Assembly: GCA_002701845.1 (NCBI GenBank) | Contig: NZXG01000031.1 | Coordinates: 29,559-93,558, forward strand | Length of the DNA stretch: 64,000 nucleotides | From: Pseudomonadales bacterium | GTDB lineage: Bacteria; Pseudomonadota; Gammaproteobacteria; Pseudomonadales; Ketobacteraceae | Reading direction: 5' to 3' | Shown: in pieces, positions 1 through 8,014 of the stretch | How positions within the stretch are numbered: the first letter of the stretch is position 1 | How the letters are laid out: each line of letters opens with the position of its first letter | Made by a program: the position numbers and the translations under genes | The notes under the pieces: model-generated | What the model was told of the DNA's origin: nothing | Databases searched by the model: none | The model's input: only the letters and a program-made list of their open reading frames with translations

Positions 1-227
1 GGGTTCAGCCCCCGCTCCACCTGCAGCAATTCGGCGCCGCCGGCAGGCGGTGGTGGCGCCGGGTTGGCGCCGGCATTGGAGTTGGCATTGTGGTTGGCAT
101 TGGATGATGGCGTGGCGGCGCGGCGTTGGGCGCCAGGCTTGGGCACAAACACCGTGCTGTCGTTGTCGCCGGGGGCGGACTGACGCTGGCCCGGTGTGAA
201 TACGGTTTTGTCGTCGTCGTTACTCAT
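1..227 (-). CDS. tssL: TssL (DotU/IcmH-type T6SS inner-membrane protein), N-terminal part only
   Basis: The first 75 codons are present and the gene runs off the left edge. TssL is an inner-membrane component of the type VI secretion membrane complex and works with TssM and TssJ. The visible part is the usual low-complexity cytosolic N terminus. It starts MSNDDDKTVF, is rich in Asn, Ala and Pro, and ends with a stretch like ELLQVERGLNP, which in this family leads into the folded DotU domain. The ATG at 227 follows GGAAG at good spacing and lies 15 bp after the tssK stop, which supports the start and an operon with tssK. Assignment rests on position plus the N-terminal pattern, because the DotU domain itself is outside the window. 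Confidence 0.75.
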   Translation of the reverse strand, partial: MSNDDDKTVFTPGQRQSAPGDNDSTVFVPKPGAQRRAATPSSNANHNANSNAGANPAPPPPAGGAELLQVERGLN

Positions 228-242
228 TACTCACTTCCGCCC

Positions 243-1577
243 TCAATCCCGGATGCTCCAGAGTTCCATGGTCAAGCCGGGAAAATCCCCGCCCAAATGC
301 ACTGCAAAACCACCGGAAGACTGCATCAGTTGCCACAGTTCGCTGCTGCGATCCAGCTCAAAATAAGTGTAGCCCGCATGATAGGGAATCTGTCGCGGCG
401 CCACCGGCAGCGCCTGCAGGCCGATGCCCGGCAGTTGCGCGCTGATGAATTCCCGAATCCGTTCCACCGGGGCAATCTTCACCTGGGCGGGAAACGCGGT
501 GCGCAACTGATTGGTGGGCAGATCCGCTTTCACCGCCAGCACGAACGCCGCCTTGCCGATCATGGAATGATCGCTGACGGGTGCCACGTGAATACCGTAT
601 TTGCGCTCGGTCAGCTCCAGGGATACGGCGGTCTGCTCCAGCACCGTGCTCAGGCACTGGCGCAAGCCGGCCACCACCGCGTCGAACACCGGCTGCAAAT
701 CTTCATGTTGATAACGGGGGAACTCCGGCGGCCGTTTGCTGCGGGTGGTGAAAGTGGCCAGTTCCCCGGCCATCTGCACCAGTTCGGTAAAGCAGGCCAG
801 GGGATGCAGTTGATTGATGGTGCTGATATGGGCCACCAGGGGCTCCATCCGGTTCAGCGCCTGCAGCAGCAGGTAATCCGCGATTTCCGCCGAGCCGGCG
901 CGACCACTGTCCGCCAGCCGCCCGCTCAGGGCCTCGGCCCGATGGTGAATCAAACCCAGAATTTCCGTCAGATGACTGCTGATCACCGGTGATTTCAGGC
1001 AATCCAGCAGCGGGGGAATATAGGTGGTATCCAGTACCACCGCTTTATCGGCAATATATTCTTCGATACGGGCGATACCGATTCTGGCATAGCCACTGAG
1101 ATCCTCGGATCCCAGCTTGAGCATGGCGTTGAGCTGACCCACTTCGATATCCGTGGGCTCCCCCTGCTCCCCCACGTTATCCCGCACCTCGATCTCACGG
1201 CTGTTGTGGCGGGCCAGAGTGGCATGGCCCAGCTCCCGGGCAATTTCCATGGCCCCGGGCCGGCGCAGGGGCAGGCACAGATACACCATTTCATTGCTGG
1301 TGTTTTCCGGCACACTGAGCACCGGTGGCAGTTCGTCGTTATCCGGAAAGCTGAACGGACTGCCATCGGGAAACACACCCCGGGCCTGGGCAATACCCAC
1401 TTTGCCCAGTTTCAGCAGCTCGCTGTCCAGCGCAATGTCCAACAGCCCCCAGAGATAACCCCCGACAGCCTCACAGCGGCCATCGATGTAACGCTCAAAA
1501 TAGCGGTCCTGCTGCTGGAAATGCTGAGGCCGCAGAAACAGCCCCTCGGACCAGACCACTTTATTATTGATTGTCAT
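243..1577 (-). CDS. tssK: TssK, T6SS baseplate protein
   Basis: This 444-residue protein is the trimeric TssK baseplate subunit, which links the T6SS wedge complex to the TssJLM membrane complex. The N terminus MTINNKVVWSEGLFLRPQHF is the classic family signature (W-x-E-G-x-F-L-x-P-Q-H-F-Q). Length is normal for the family. I chose the ATG at 1577 because a strong TAAGGAG site lies 8 bp upstream and the signature begins right there; an in-frame start 22 codons earlier would add a peptide atypical for the family. It lies between tssJ (stop at 1687) and tssL. Confidence 0.95.
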   Translation of the reverse strand: MTINNKVVWSEGLFLRPQHFQQQDRYFERYIDGRCEAVGGYLWGLLDIALDSELLKLGKVGIAQARGVFPDGSPFSFPDNDELPPVLSVPENTSNEMVYLCLPLRRPGAMEIARELGHATLARHNSREIEVRDNVGEQGEPTDIEVGQLNAMLKLGSEDLSGYARIGIARIEEYIADKAVVLDTTYIPPLLDCLKSPVISSHLTEILGLIHHRAEALSGRLADSGRAGSAEIADYLLLQALNRMEPLVAHISTINQLHPLACFTELVQMAGELATFTTRSKRPPEFPRYQHEDLQPVFDAVVAGLRQCLSTVLEQTAVSLELTERKYGIHVAPVSDHSMIGKAAFVLAVKADLPTNQLRTAFPAQVKIAPVERIREFISAQLPGIGLQALPVAPRQIPYHAGYTYFELDRSSELWQLMQSSGGFAVHLGGDFPGLTMELWSIRD

Positions 1578-1686
1578 TGCGGACTCCTTAAGGGGCGCAA
1601 CCCCGATGCCCACCCAACACCCAGTGCCGGCTCCGCTGTCCACGATACAGGTCCTGCCGGCGTTGAGGTTCGGCGGCGAATCATCA

Positions 1687-2181
1687 TCAATCGGTAACGT
1701 CGATATTCAGCTTTTCAATCCGCACCCGGACATCGTTGCTGGCGTGGGCGGTGATGGGGATCACCGCCTTGGCATCGGCCTCTTCGTATTGAATGAATTC
1801 CCCCAGGATACCGATGAACTTCACTTCCGGCGTCAGGCTGAAAGTTTCCACCCGGCTCTCACCGGGGGCCAGCTCCTTGAGCCGGGTAATTTCGATCAGG
1901 TCATTGCCCAGCCGGCCCTGAGGATCCTCATACAGATTGAGAAAATCCTCCTGCCGGAACTGACGGGCATCCCGCAACTTGATGACCTGAATCACGATGG
2001 GCGCGGCCCGCCCGTCGGGGGTTGGGTTCACATCCTGGCTGGCCACCAGCTTGAGTTCCGCTGTGGTTTCCAGGTTGAGCACCTTGCGGGTGGTGCCGCA
2101 GGCGCTGAGGCCCACCAGCAGTATCAGGGTGCAAGCGAGCGTTGCCATGAATCGAAAAGGGGTTTGAAGCGACGTTTTCAT
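1687..2181 (-). CDS. tssJ: TssJ, T6SS outer-membrane lipoprotein
   Basis: A 164-residue lipoprotein that anchors the T6SS membrane complex to the outer membrane through TssM. Residues 1-28 form a lipoprotein signal peptide with lipobox L-S-A-C (Cys28). The mature part carries motifs typical of TssJ: VIQVIKLRDARQF, EDFLNLYEDP and a late acidic GEFIQYEEAD. Length fits the family (about 150-180 residues). It sits between tagH upstream and tssK downstream on the same strand, which is a common T6SS arrangement. Confidence 0.93.
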   Translation of the reverse strand: MKTSLQTPFRFMATLACTLILLVGLSACGTTRKVLNLETTAELKLVASQDVNPTPDGRAAPIVIQVIKLRDARQFRQEDFLNLYEDPQGRLGNDLIEITRLKELAPGESRVETFSLTPEVKFIGILGEFIQYEEADAKAVIPITAHASNDVRVRIEKLNIDVTD

Positions 2182-2241
2182 ATTAAGTGTCTTGTCTTAT
2201 AAGCAGTGGTTAAAGTCAGTGACTGGCGGCCATCACGATAA

Positions 2242-4011
2242 TCAGGCCTTTCCTTTGCCGGAATTGATCTCCGCCACCTGGTCCTCGTATGCGTTTGCAA
2301 ACTCCTCGCCAAACAGACGATTGAAGCTGGTTTCCGGATCCTGCTGCAGTTTATCAAAGTATTCCACGTAGGCATCCCAGAGCCGGGCCTTTTTACCCCC
2401 CAGCAGGGCCTTGCCGCCAGCCTGACCCAGCCGTTGTTCCAGGGCCGCCGGATCAAACTGGGCCAGCATTTTTTCATAGGCGCTGCGCATGCCCGCCAGC
2501 AGCGCCATCTGATGACCGGCGATGTCATTGAACGCCTCGGTGACCGCCCGGGTGCCGGACATGTAGGCCCCGGAATGCTCACCGAACAGGTAACGCAGGG
2601 CATCGCGTTCAGTGAGGGCAAACTTCAGCGGATTGTTTTCCACCGGCTGAATCATGGTGCGGTCCAGCCGTAATTCATTCTTGATGCTGCTGCGGGCCCG
2701 TAACAGCTCCAGCAAATGGCCAATGGTGGTTTTCAGTACCGCCACCACCTCCGGGGTCAGATTATCCAGCTGGGTTGCGTCCAGGTTGCCCAGTTCCAAC
2801 ATCTGTGCCAAAAGTTGGGCCGTGTCACCGGCGACGGCCGTATTGCCCCCGGGCACCGACGACACCGGCGGTGCGGAGGGTGCTCCGGCGGCGACCTGGG
2901 GCTTTGCCGGCTCGGGTACCGGAGTGGATTCAGCGGCGGGAACCGGGCCCGATGCCACATCGGCAGGCGGTTCCGGCGGCGGTGACATGACACCGGTGGC
3001 CTCCCCGGGCGGCTCGCCCCAGTCTGGCATGTCAGCTTCCGCCGCAGGGGCTGTGGATGCCGCTGGTTTCGAGTCGAAGGGGTCAGGGGCAGCCGGCGCG
3101 GGGGCGGGGTCGTCGCCCAAACCCAACAAGGCATCCAGATCATCGGCATCATCCACCGCGGGCTCCGCCGCCGGCAACGGGGATGCTGCGGAGAGGTCAT
3201 CTTTCACCCGGGGCGGTACCGGCGTGGGCTCGGCGGCAAAGTCCGCCGGCGCCGGGCCACGGGGGCCGTCGAAGGCCTGCTGCAGTGGGTCACCATGATC
3301 GCTGCGGCTGCCCTTCCACCAGTCCGGATCGTCATCCGCCGGCGCCCCCGCAGGGTCGGCGTCAAACCAGCCACCCTGGGGTGAGTCCGAACGCTGGGCC
3401 CGCTCTATGGCTGCCAGGGGGTCCTGTTCGTCACCGTAATCCGGCGTCGCCTGCACTACGTTGGCCGCCCCCCACAGGGGCGCTTCGGGCTGGGGCTCGG
3501 CGGCGGGCTCCAGCCATTTGTCCAGATCATCCAGGTCGCCACCGGCCGGGGGCGACGGCGCCGAGTCGACCGGTGTGGAGGCACCCGGTGTGGAGGCACC
3601 CGGTGTGGAGGCACCCGGTGTGACAGCACCCGGTGTGGCACCCAGCTCATCCAAAAAACTGCCACCGGCAGGCGGCGGACTCTTATCAGCCAGGACCTCC
3701 ACCGTAAATAAGTACTTACCCATGGCCACCGAGTCCCCGGCCTGCAATGGGGTGGAATTGTTCAAGCCCAGGGGGCTGGGGCTACCATTAACAAAGGTGC
3801 CATTGGTACTGTGATCCGTGATCACGAACTGGCCCAGCTCATGGGCAATACTGGCGTGACTGGAGGATACGATCCGCTCGCTGTCGGGTAACACCCACTG
3901 GTTGCCGGCACCCCGGCCCAGGGTGGCGCCGGCCACACCAATATCCAGTTGCTGGCCCAATAGGGGGCTGTCCGGCGGGGCGCTGGTTACCGTCAATCGC
4001 AAGGTTGTCAT
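2242..4011 (-). CDS. tagH: TagH-type FHA-domain protein of the T6SS
   Basis: A 589-residue protein with an N-terminal forkhead-associated domain (about residues 25-105, with LGRGAGNQW, SSSHASI and NGTFVNG), which binds phosphothreonine. The middle (about 110-385) is a long Pro/Ala/Asp-rich linker. The C-terminal ~200 residues, with NPLKFALTERDALRYLFG and MSGTRAVTEAF, match the conserved C-terminal domain of T6SS FHA proteins. In known systems such proteins take part in threonine-phosphorylation control or assembly of the T6SS. It is first in the minus-strand operon here, 60 bp before tssJ. The linker includes a pure 15-bp tandem repeat, listed separately. Confidence 0.9.
   Translation of the reverse strand: MTTLRLTVTSAPPDSPLLGQQLDIGVAGATLGRGAGNQWVLPDSERIVSSSHASIAHELGQFVITDHSTNGTFVNGSPSPLGLNNSTPLQAGDSVAMGKYLFTVEVLADKSPPPAGGSFLDELGATPGAVTPGASTPGASTPGASTPVDSAPSPPAGGDLDDLDKWLEPAAEPQPEAPLWGAANVVQATPDYGDEQDPLAAIERAQRSDSPQGGWFDADPAGAPADDDPDWWKGSRSDHGDPLQQAFDGPRGPAPADFAAEPTPVPPRVKDDLSAASPLPAAEPAVDDADDLDALLGLGDDPAPAPAAPDPFDSKPAASTAPAAEADMPDWGEPPGEATGVMSPPPEPPADVASGPVPAAESTPVPEPAKPQVAAGAPSAPPVSSVPGGNTAVAGDTAQLLAQMLELGNLDATQLDNLTPEVVAVLKTTIGHLLELLRARSSIKNELRLDRTMIQPVENNPLKFALTERDALRYLFGEHSGAYMSGTRAVTEAFNDIAGHQMALLAGMRSAYEKMLAQFDPAALEQRLGQAGGKALLGGKKARLWDAYVEYFDKLQQDPETSFNRLFGEEFANAYEDQVAEINSGKGKA
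3571..3630. repeat. 15-bp tandem repeat inside tagH
   Basis: Four consecutive 15-bp units lie in the tagH linker: three identical CGGTGTGGAGGCACC and one variant CGGTGTGACAGCACC, followed by a partial unit. On the coding strand each unit encodes five residues, G-A-S-T-P (G-A-V-T-P in the variant). Because the unit is a multiple of three, copy-number change would alter linker length without breaking the frame. Confidence 0.95.
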
Positions 4012-4320
4012 AGGCGCTCGGCAATCTAATTACTGTGAATTCAGTATATCGCAGACCAGCGAAGTGACAGGTTCCGCCGCTGCTCGAACAGTTACTTGAA
4101 ATATGGTGCCAACATAACGGAAAAGGCGCATGTTTGCCACGGGCCAGGCGCTGATCCGGGGTACAGACTATGATTTAATCGATTTCTGACGATGAAATTG
4201 TGACAAATTGCGGGTTCACCCCCAACCTGGCAGCAGCTGGCCGGAAGTTTGCTCACGAGCTTTCACCAAGCATCACCGAAACAACAGCAGTCATCACGCT
4301 TAACTTCAGAGGGCCAACCA
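4012..4320. other. Divergent intergenic region between tagH and the 4321 gene
   Basis: About 310 bases separate tagH (minus) from the plus-strand gene at 4321, so both promoters should lie here. The region is less GC-rich than its neighbours. A TATGAT hexamer at about 4168 could be a -10 element for the plus-strand gene, but I see no matching -35 at normal spacing. No RNA gene or clear operator was seen. Confidence 0.4.
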
Positions 4321-5169
4321 GTGACCGATCAATATTACAACAATATCAGAAATGCCATTGCCAACAAGGTGAGCCAGGGCGAGGACCCGGAGGACGTAGT
4401 GTGGGCGCTAATAGAAGGGGTGGCAGCCGTGGTGGACGGCGCCAGCGGTGGCATGGTCGGGGGCCTGGTCAGCGGCGGGTTGCAGACCGTGTCCGATGCG
4501 GTGAAGCACAATAAGGGCGGTGGTGGCCTGGTGCCCAACCCCTGGTTTGTGTTCAATCAGCATGACGACCAGGAGTCGCCCTATACCAAAAAGTACCTGC
4601 GCAACCGGGGCCGCAAAAACCTGGCCAGCGGCATCATTGGCATCGGCGGCACTGTCAGCAGTCAGGTCACCCAGGCGGACATGGCCGGTATCGTCCAGCA
4701 CAGTAACGCCACGGGCAGCACCGTCGCTCACCTGTATAAACTGAAGGGCCAGGCGCAGAACTTCAAACAAAGTGAAACCCTCACCAAGTGGATCGATCTG
4801 CTGATCCAGATGAAAACCGTGAAGACTGCGGTGCGGGGCACCCAACTGGCGGGCTCCGCCATTCCGGTGGGTGCGCTGCAGGCAGCTACGGGGCTGGGTG
4901 CCGCCGCCGCCAAGCTGGGCATCAAACTGCATTACACCAACCTGTGTCTGATTACTTCCGCCGATGTGCACTGGCGGGCGTTTCAGGAGCAGGCCATCAG
5001 TGGCGGGCTGCTGGGCAAACGGGGTAAGGTGGGCCCCGCCTCGAACATGCTCTACGAACTGTTTACCCGCCGTGGTTTCACCCGGGTGTTCGGCAAGTAT
5101 GACGTGGACAAGATTATCAGGGAGCCCGCCGGCTGGATGGCGGTGAGTGACAAGTTATTGCTGATCTGA
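4321..5169 (+). CDS. Unassigned glycine-rich protein next to T6SS genes
   Basis: A 282-residue protein I do not recognise. I placed the start at GTG 4321, where an AGAGGG site precedes it and the N terminus (TDQYYNNIRNAIANKV) looks natural; a TTG at 4249 is in frame but has no good ribosome site. Residues ~30-60 form a Gly/Val/Ala-rich segment (ASGGMVGGLVSGGLQTV) and residues ~175-215 a second Ala/Gly-rich hydrophobic segment (SAIPVGALQAATGLGAAAA). Both resemble glycine-zipper or membrane-inserting helices. There is no signal peptide. Position beside tagH suggests a T6SS substrate or accessory, but nothing in the sequence proves it. Confidence 0.6.
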   Translation: MTDQYYNNIRNAIANKVSQGEDPEDVVWALIEGVAAVVDGASGGMVGGLVSGGLQTVSDAVKHNKGGGGLVPNPWFVFNQHDDQESPYTKKYLRNRGRKNLASGIIGIGGTVSSQVTQADMAGIVQHSNATGSTVAHLYKLKGQAQNFKQSETLTKWIDLLIQMKTVKTAVRGTQLAGSAIPVGALQAATGLGAAAAKLGIKLHYTNLCLITSADVHWRAFQEQAISGGLLGKRGKVGPASNMLYELFTRRGFTRVFGKYDVDKIIREPAGWMAVSDKLLLI

Positions 5170-5177
5170 TACCGCAA

Positions 5178-5209
5178 GCCCGCCACCGATATCGAGCACG
5201 GTGGCGGGC
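5178..5209. terminator. Terminator-like hairpin between convergent genes
   Basis: A perfect 11-bp GC-rich stem (GCCCGCCACCG / CGGTGGCGGGC) with a 10-nt loop lies just after the stop of the 4321 gene and before the convergent 5231 gene. There is no T-run on either side, so it may act as a bidirectional stop or transcript-end stabiliser rather than a classic intrinsic terminator. Confidence 0.55.
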
Positions 5210-5230
5210 CATTCACACTGACGGGTCAAA

Positions 5231-6889
5231 TTAGCCGCGGATAAAACCATCCACCTCCACGATTTGCGGCGGATATTCCAGACGGGCATCCTCACTCAAC
5301 GGCTGAAAGTTGAATTCATAAACCACCTCCAGGGTTTCCTGGGCCACGTTGCCCGCCCGTTCCTTATAGCCGAACTGCCAGTTACCCAGCTTATAGTTCT
5401 GCAGATCACCGGCCTGTTCCCGGGCTTCCGCCAGGGCCTGATCGAATGGCTTCACCGGCAGCTGCTGCACCACCTCGCCCAGTTCTCGCCAGATCTTACT
5501 GGCGGCGAACACGGTGCCGTCGTTGTTGAGTTGCACCTCCAGCACACCCCCGGCACCCAGCACCGGAATCACCGCGTTACTGCCCGCCACAGGCACGATA
5601 CGCTTGTACATTACGCGCACATGCTTTTGCCAATCCTGCAGCTCACCGTCAGGTCCCTGAGTCTGAATATTCATGGCATTGCCGAAAGGCTCCGCCACGC
5701 TGGACTCATACAGCCCCTGCTGCCGCAGGTAAGCGGTGGCCGCCTCCACGTAGTCCGTCTCTTTTAACGGATCGGCGGTCACTTCCGGTTTGCGTTCACC
5801 CAACACCGATACCGCGCCACTCAGGGTACTGATCCGAATCCGGGCGCCGCGGCCATCAATTTCCTCCGCTGACACCAGCAGGTTTTCCAGCTTTTCAAAC
5901 TGAAGGTTTGCATAAGGGTCGGGAATGGGCAAAGGAATCAGGCGATACACGGGCAAACGCTCGGGAATTTCAAAGACAAAGTCCGGCGCGTTATCGCGAA
6001 AGTTACTGAGAAACTGCAGATGCAGATAATCCCCGTCACCCACCGGGTTGGGTTGCGGAGTGAAGGTCTGATCGAACAACGGCGTGGCCGTGGTGCTCAG
6101 GTTACCGCGGGTGATACAAAGCGGTACCACGTTGGCACGATTGCCGGTGCTGCGGTGCAGACCGTATATAAACGAATCCGCCACATCATAGGATTTGTTG
6201 TTGTAGTTATCCCAGATGCGGTTGGTTTCCGATTCGTGACAATAGGCGGCGGTGGAGGCACCGCAGGCCATCCGCAAATTGGGCCCCAGGGCCGGCCCCC
6301 AGCGTTCATACACATTGCGCATGGCAAAGGAATCCGCCGAGCCATCAAATTCCTGCGGACAGCTGTACTCGAAATCGGTACCGCTGCCGGCGGGACAATC
6401 GTGGGGGCCATGGGCAAATACATCGCAGGAACACTGCCAGTAGTAACGCAACAGACCGGGGTTGATTTCACTGTAATTGCCGAGCAGCATATTGCCTTGG
6501 GAGGCGTTATTGCCCAAGGTGTTCCACAAAGTGGGCGCGCCATGGCCGGCGTAGAAAAATAACATGGCGCGGTCGATGCCGTCGGTGGTGTCGGTGTCCT
6601 GGCCACTGCCGATTTCATCAGCGTCATAATAAAAGCTGTTCATATTACTGCCGCCAACATGCATATGGCGCTTAACCCAGGTATCGGGCACATGGTTGGC
6701 CGCGGATGCGGTGCCATCCATTTCGGTACCGTATAAAAACTCTTCCGCAGTATCGATGTGCCAGTCGGTATTACCGTGGGCAGTGATGACCGAGTTGCCG
6801 ATGGGATTGCCCTCTTCACAGGCGGCGAGAGCCAACAGCAAACAACCGGCCCCCAGCAACCTGACCATGGGTGATTGGAAAATTTTCAT
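5231..6889 (-). CDS. Predicted lipoprotein with possible caspase-like (DUF6345-like) core
   Basis: A 552-residue predicted lipoprotein with lipobox L-A-A-C (Cys24). The mature N-terminal half has a hydrophobic strand ending in a His, MLFFYAGHG (His116), then a Cys-rich region (QCSCDVF, Cys153/155) and a second strand ending LRMACGAS (Cys209) before a W/GLH segment. The spacing of strand-Gly-His-Gly and a later strand-Cys is that of caspase-fold peptidases and resembles DUF6345 proteins. The last ~250 residues show no recognised domain. It stands alone on the minus strand, divergent from the injection-system operon. Function is unknown; a protease role is inference from the His/Cys pair only. 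Confidence 0.65.
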   Translation of the reverse strand: MKIFQSPMVRLLGAGCLLLALAACEEGNPIGNSVITAHGNTDWHIDTAEEFLYGTEMDGTASAANHVPDTWVKRHMHVGGSNMNSFYYDADEIGSGQDTDTTDGIDRAMLFFYAGHGAPTLWNTLGNNASQGNMLLGNYSEINPGLLRYYWQCSCDVFAHGPHDCPAGSGTDFEYSCPQEFDGSADSFAMRNVYERWGPALGPNLRMACGASTAAYCHESETNRIWDNYNNKSYDVADSFIYGLHRSTGNRANVVPLCITRGNLSTTATPLFDQTFTPQPNPVGDGDYLHLQFLSNFRDNAPDFVFEIPERLPVYRLIPLPIPDPYANLQFEKLENLLVSAEEIDGRGARIRISTLSGAVSVLGERKPEVTADPLKETDYVEAATAYLRQQGLYESSVAEPFGNAMNIQTQGPDGELQDWQKHVRVMYKRIVPVAGSNAVIPVLGAGGVLEVQLNNDGTVFAASKIWRELGEVVQQLPVKPFDQALAEAREQAGDLQNYKLGNWQFGYKERAGNVAQETLEVVYEFNFQPLSEDARLEYPPQIVEVDGFIRG

Positions 6890-7150
6890 GGTGCAGTCCT
6901 TTTTTATTTACGAATGGAAGTCGTTACGACTTTTTATCTGTGCCCCAATGAGCGGTTTCAGTCTGAACCAGGGCCGACAACAGCAGAAGGCAATACTTGG
7001 GACTGCAACCGTGAATATTGAAACTGCAAGGCAACGCTGTTCATAAATCGACCAAGAGCACACAGCATTCGCCGTCTTATTTTACGCGACTGCTGATAGT
7101 TTTGATCTGTGGCAATTTTCCTGATTCCTTCACGGCAGGATGACCACCAT

Positions 7151-7181
7151 AAAGCGCTTGCAGACACCAGCGCTTTGTTTT
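7151..7181 (+). terminator. Terminator-like hairpin in the operon leader
   Basis: A perfect 8-bp stem, AAAGCGCT (7151-7158) and AGCGCTTT (7169-7176), with a 10-nt loop, is followed by GTTTTA. It reads as a weak rho-independent terminator on the plus strand. No gene precedes it on that strand, so it may end a small leader transcript or act as an attenuator for the operon that starts at 7418. Confidence 0.45.
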
Positions 7182-7256
7182 AGCCTGATCGAAATTACAA
7201 CATAGCAATGCACCTATCGTGTTCCCTTGGTAAGCCGTCGGCGATACGGTGACAAC

Positions 7257-7315
7257 TTCATTACCAAAGTTGCTGTACTGTTGCTGCGCTTAAGTCGCTG
7301 CACTTTGGTAATGAA
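7257..7315. promoter_or_regulatory. Perfect 14-bp inverted repeat upstream of the operon
   Basis: TTCATTACCAAAGT (7257-7270) and its exact reverse complement ACTTTGGTAATGAA (7302-7315) flank a 31-base spacer, about 100 bp before the first start codon at 7418. It could be a pair of half-operators for a dimeric regulator or a leader RNA stem. Chance occurrence of such a repeat in one 500-bp region is very low. Confidence 0.6.
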
Positions 7316-7417
7316 TTGCACAGACAACTGAAACGCATTCCAAAACAATAGTTATCTGCTGTTGCCACTGGCGCTGCATGCGGGTTGTTATTGCCCGCGC
7401 GCAACCAAGGAGAGTGA

Positions 7418-8014
7418 ATGGCTTCGTACAAAGGCGTGCAGGGTGCACTGACCGCATTGGAAGATTTTTTCAAGGGCCGACTGCCTGCGGATCTGAGCGC
7501 CGGGCCCACCAATGCGCGGGTAAGCCTGTTGGGCAGCGCCGACATCGCCAACAAACTCAACGGCAATTTACTGGGCATCTACCTGCACCGACTCACCATT
7601 GATGACCACGGTCGGGCCCGTTATTTTGCGCCCCGGGGCACGGACAACAGTGGCCCACAACCGGAGCTGCCGGTGAATTTGCACTTTTTGCTGATCGCCA
7701 ATGCCGGCAGCGCCACCGTGGAAGCGGACCTGATGAGCTGGGCCATGGTGGAGCTGGCCAACCACAGCCAATTGGATATCTCCCACATTCAGGACATTGA
7801 TGACGAATGGGGGCAGACCGAAATTCTCACCATCACCCCCGACGAAATGAGCACGGAAGACCTGATGCGGATTTGGGATGTGTTTGAATCCCCCTACACC
7901 AGCACCATGGCCTATACCGCGAAAACCGTGCGCCTGCGGCTGAACCCACAACGCTCGGAGGGCCCGCCGGTGGTCACCCGGGTATTCCCGGGAGGTCGCC
8001 GTGCCGACGATTAA
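7418..8014 (+). CDS. DUF4255/Pvc16-type injection-system protein (tail terminator/cap)
   Basis: A 198-residue protein of the DUF4255 type (N-terminal domain of Pvc16/Afp16), which in Afp/Pvc particles caps or terminates the distal tube and sheath. Supporting features are the opening MASYKGVQGALTALEDFF, the central NLHFLLIANA strand and the late LMRIWDVFESPYTSTMAYT, where such proteins have the W...lg..y..S..Y motif. An AAGGAGAG site precedes the ATG. First gene of the run; the next start overlaps its end by 14 bp. Confidence 0.8.
   Translation: MASYKGVQGALTALEDFFKGRLPADLSAGPTNARVSLLGSADIANKLNGNLLGIYLHRLTIDDHGRARYFAPRGTDNSGPQPELPVNLHFLLIANAGSATVEADLMSWAMVELANHSQLDISHIQDIDDEWGQTEILTITPDEMSTEDLMRIWDVFESPYTSTMAYTAKTVRLRLNPQRSEGPPVVTRVFPGGRRADD

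Larger units (their letters stand above)
6890..7417. other. Long leader region upstream of the contractile injection system operon
   Basis: A gene-free stretch of 528 bases, more AT-rich than both neighbours. It separates the 5231-6889 lipoprotein gene from the first gene of the 38-kb operon, so it must hold promoters for both. It contains the hairpin at 7151-7181 and the inverted repeat at 7257-7315, listed separately. I see no convincing protein-coding frame. Confidence 0.6.
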
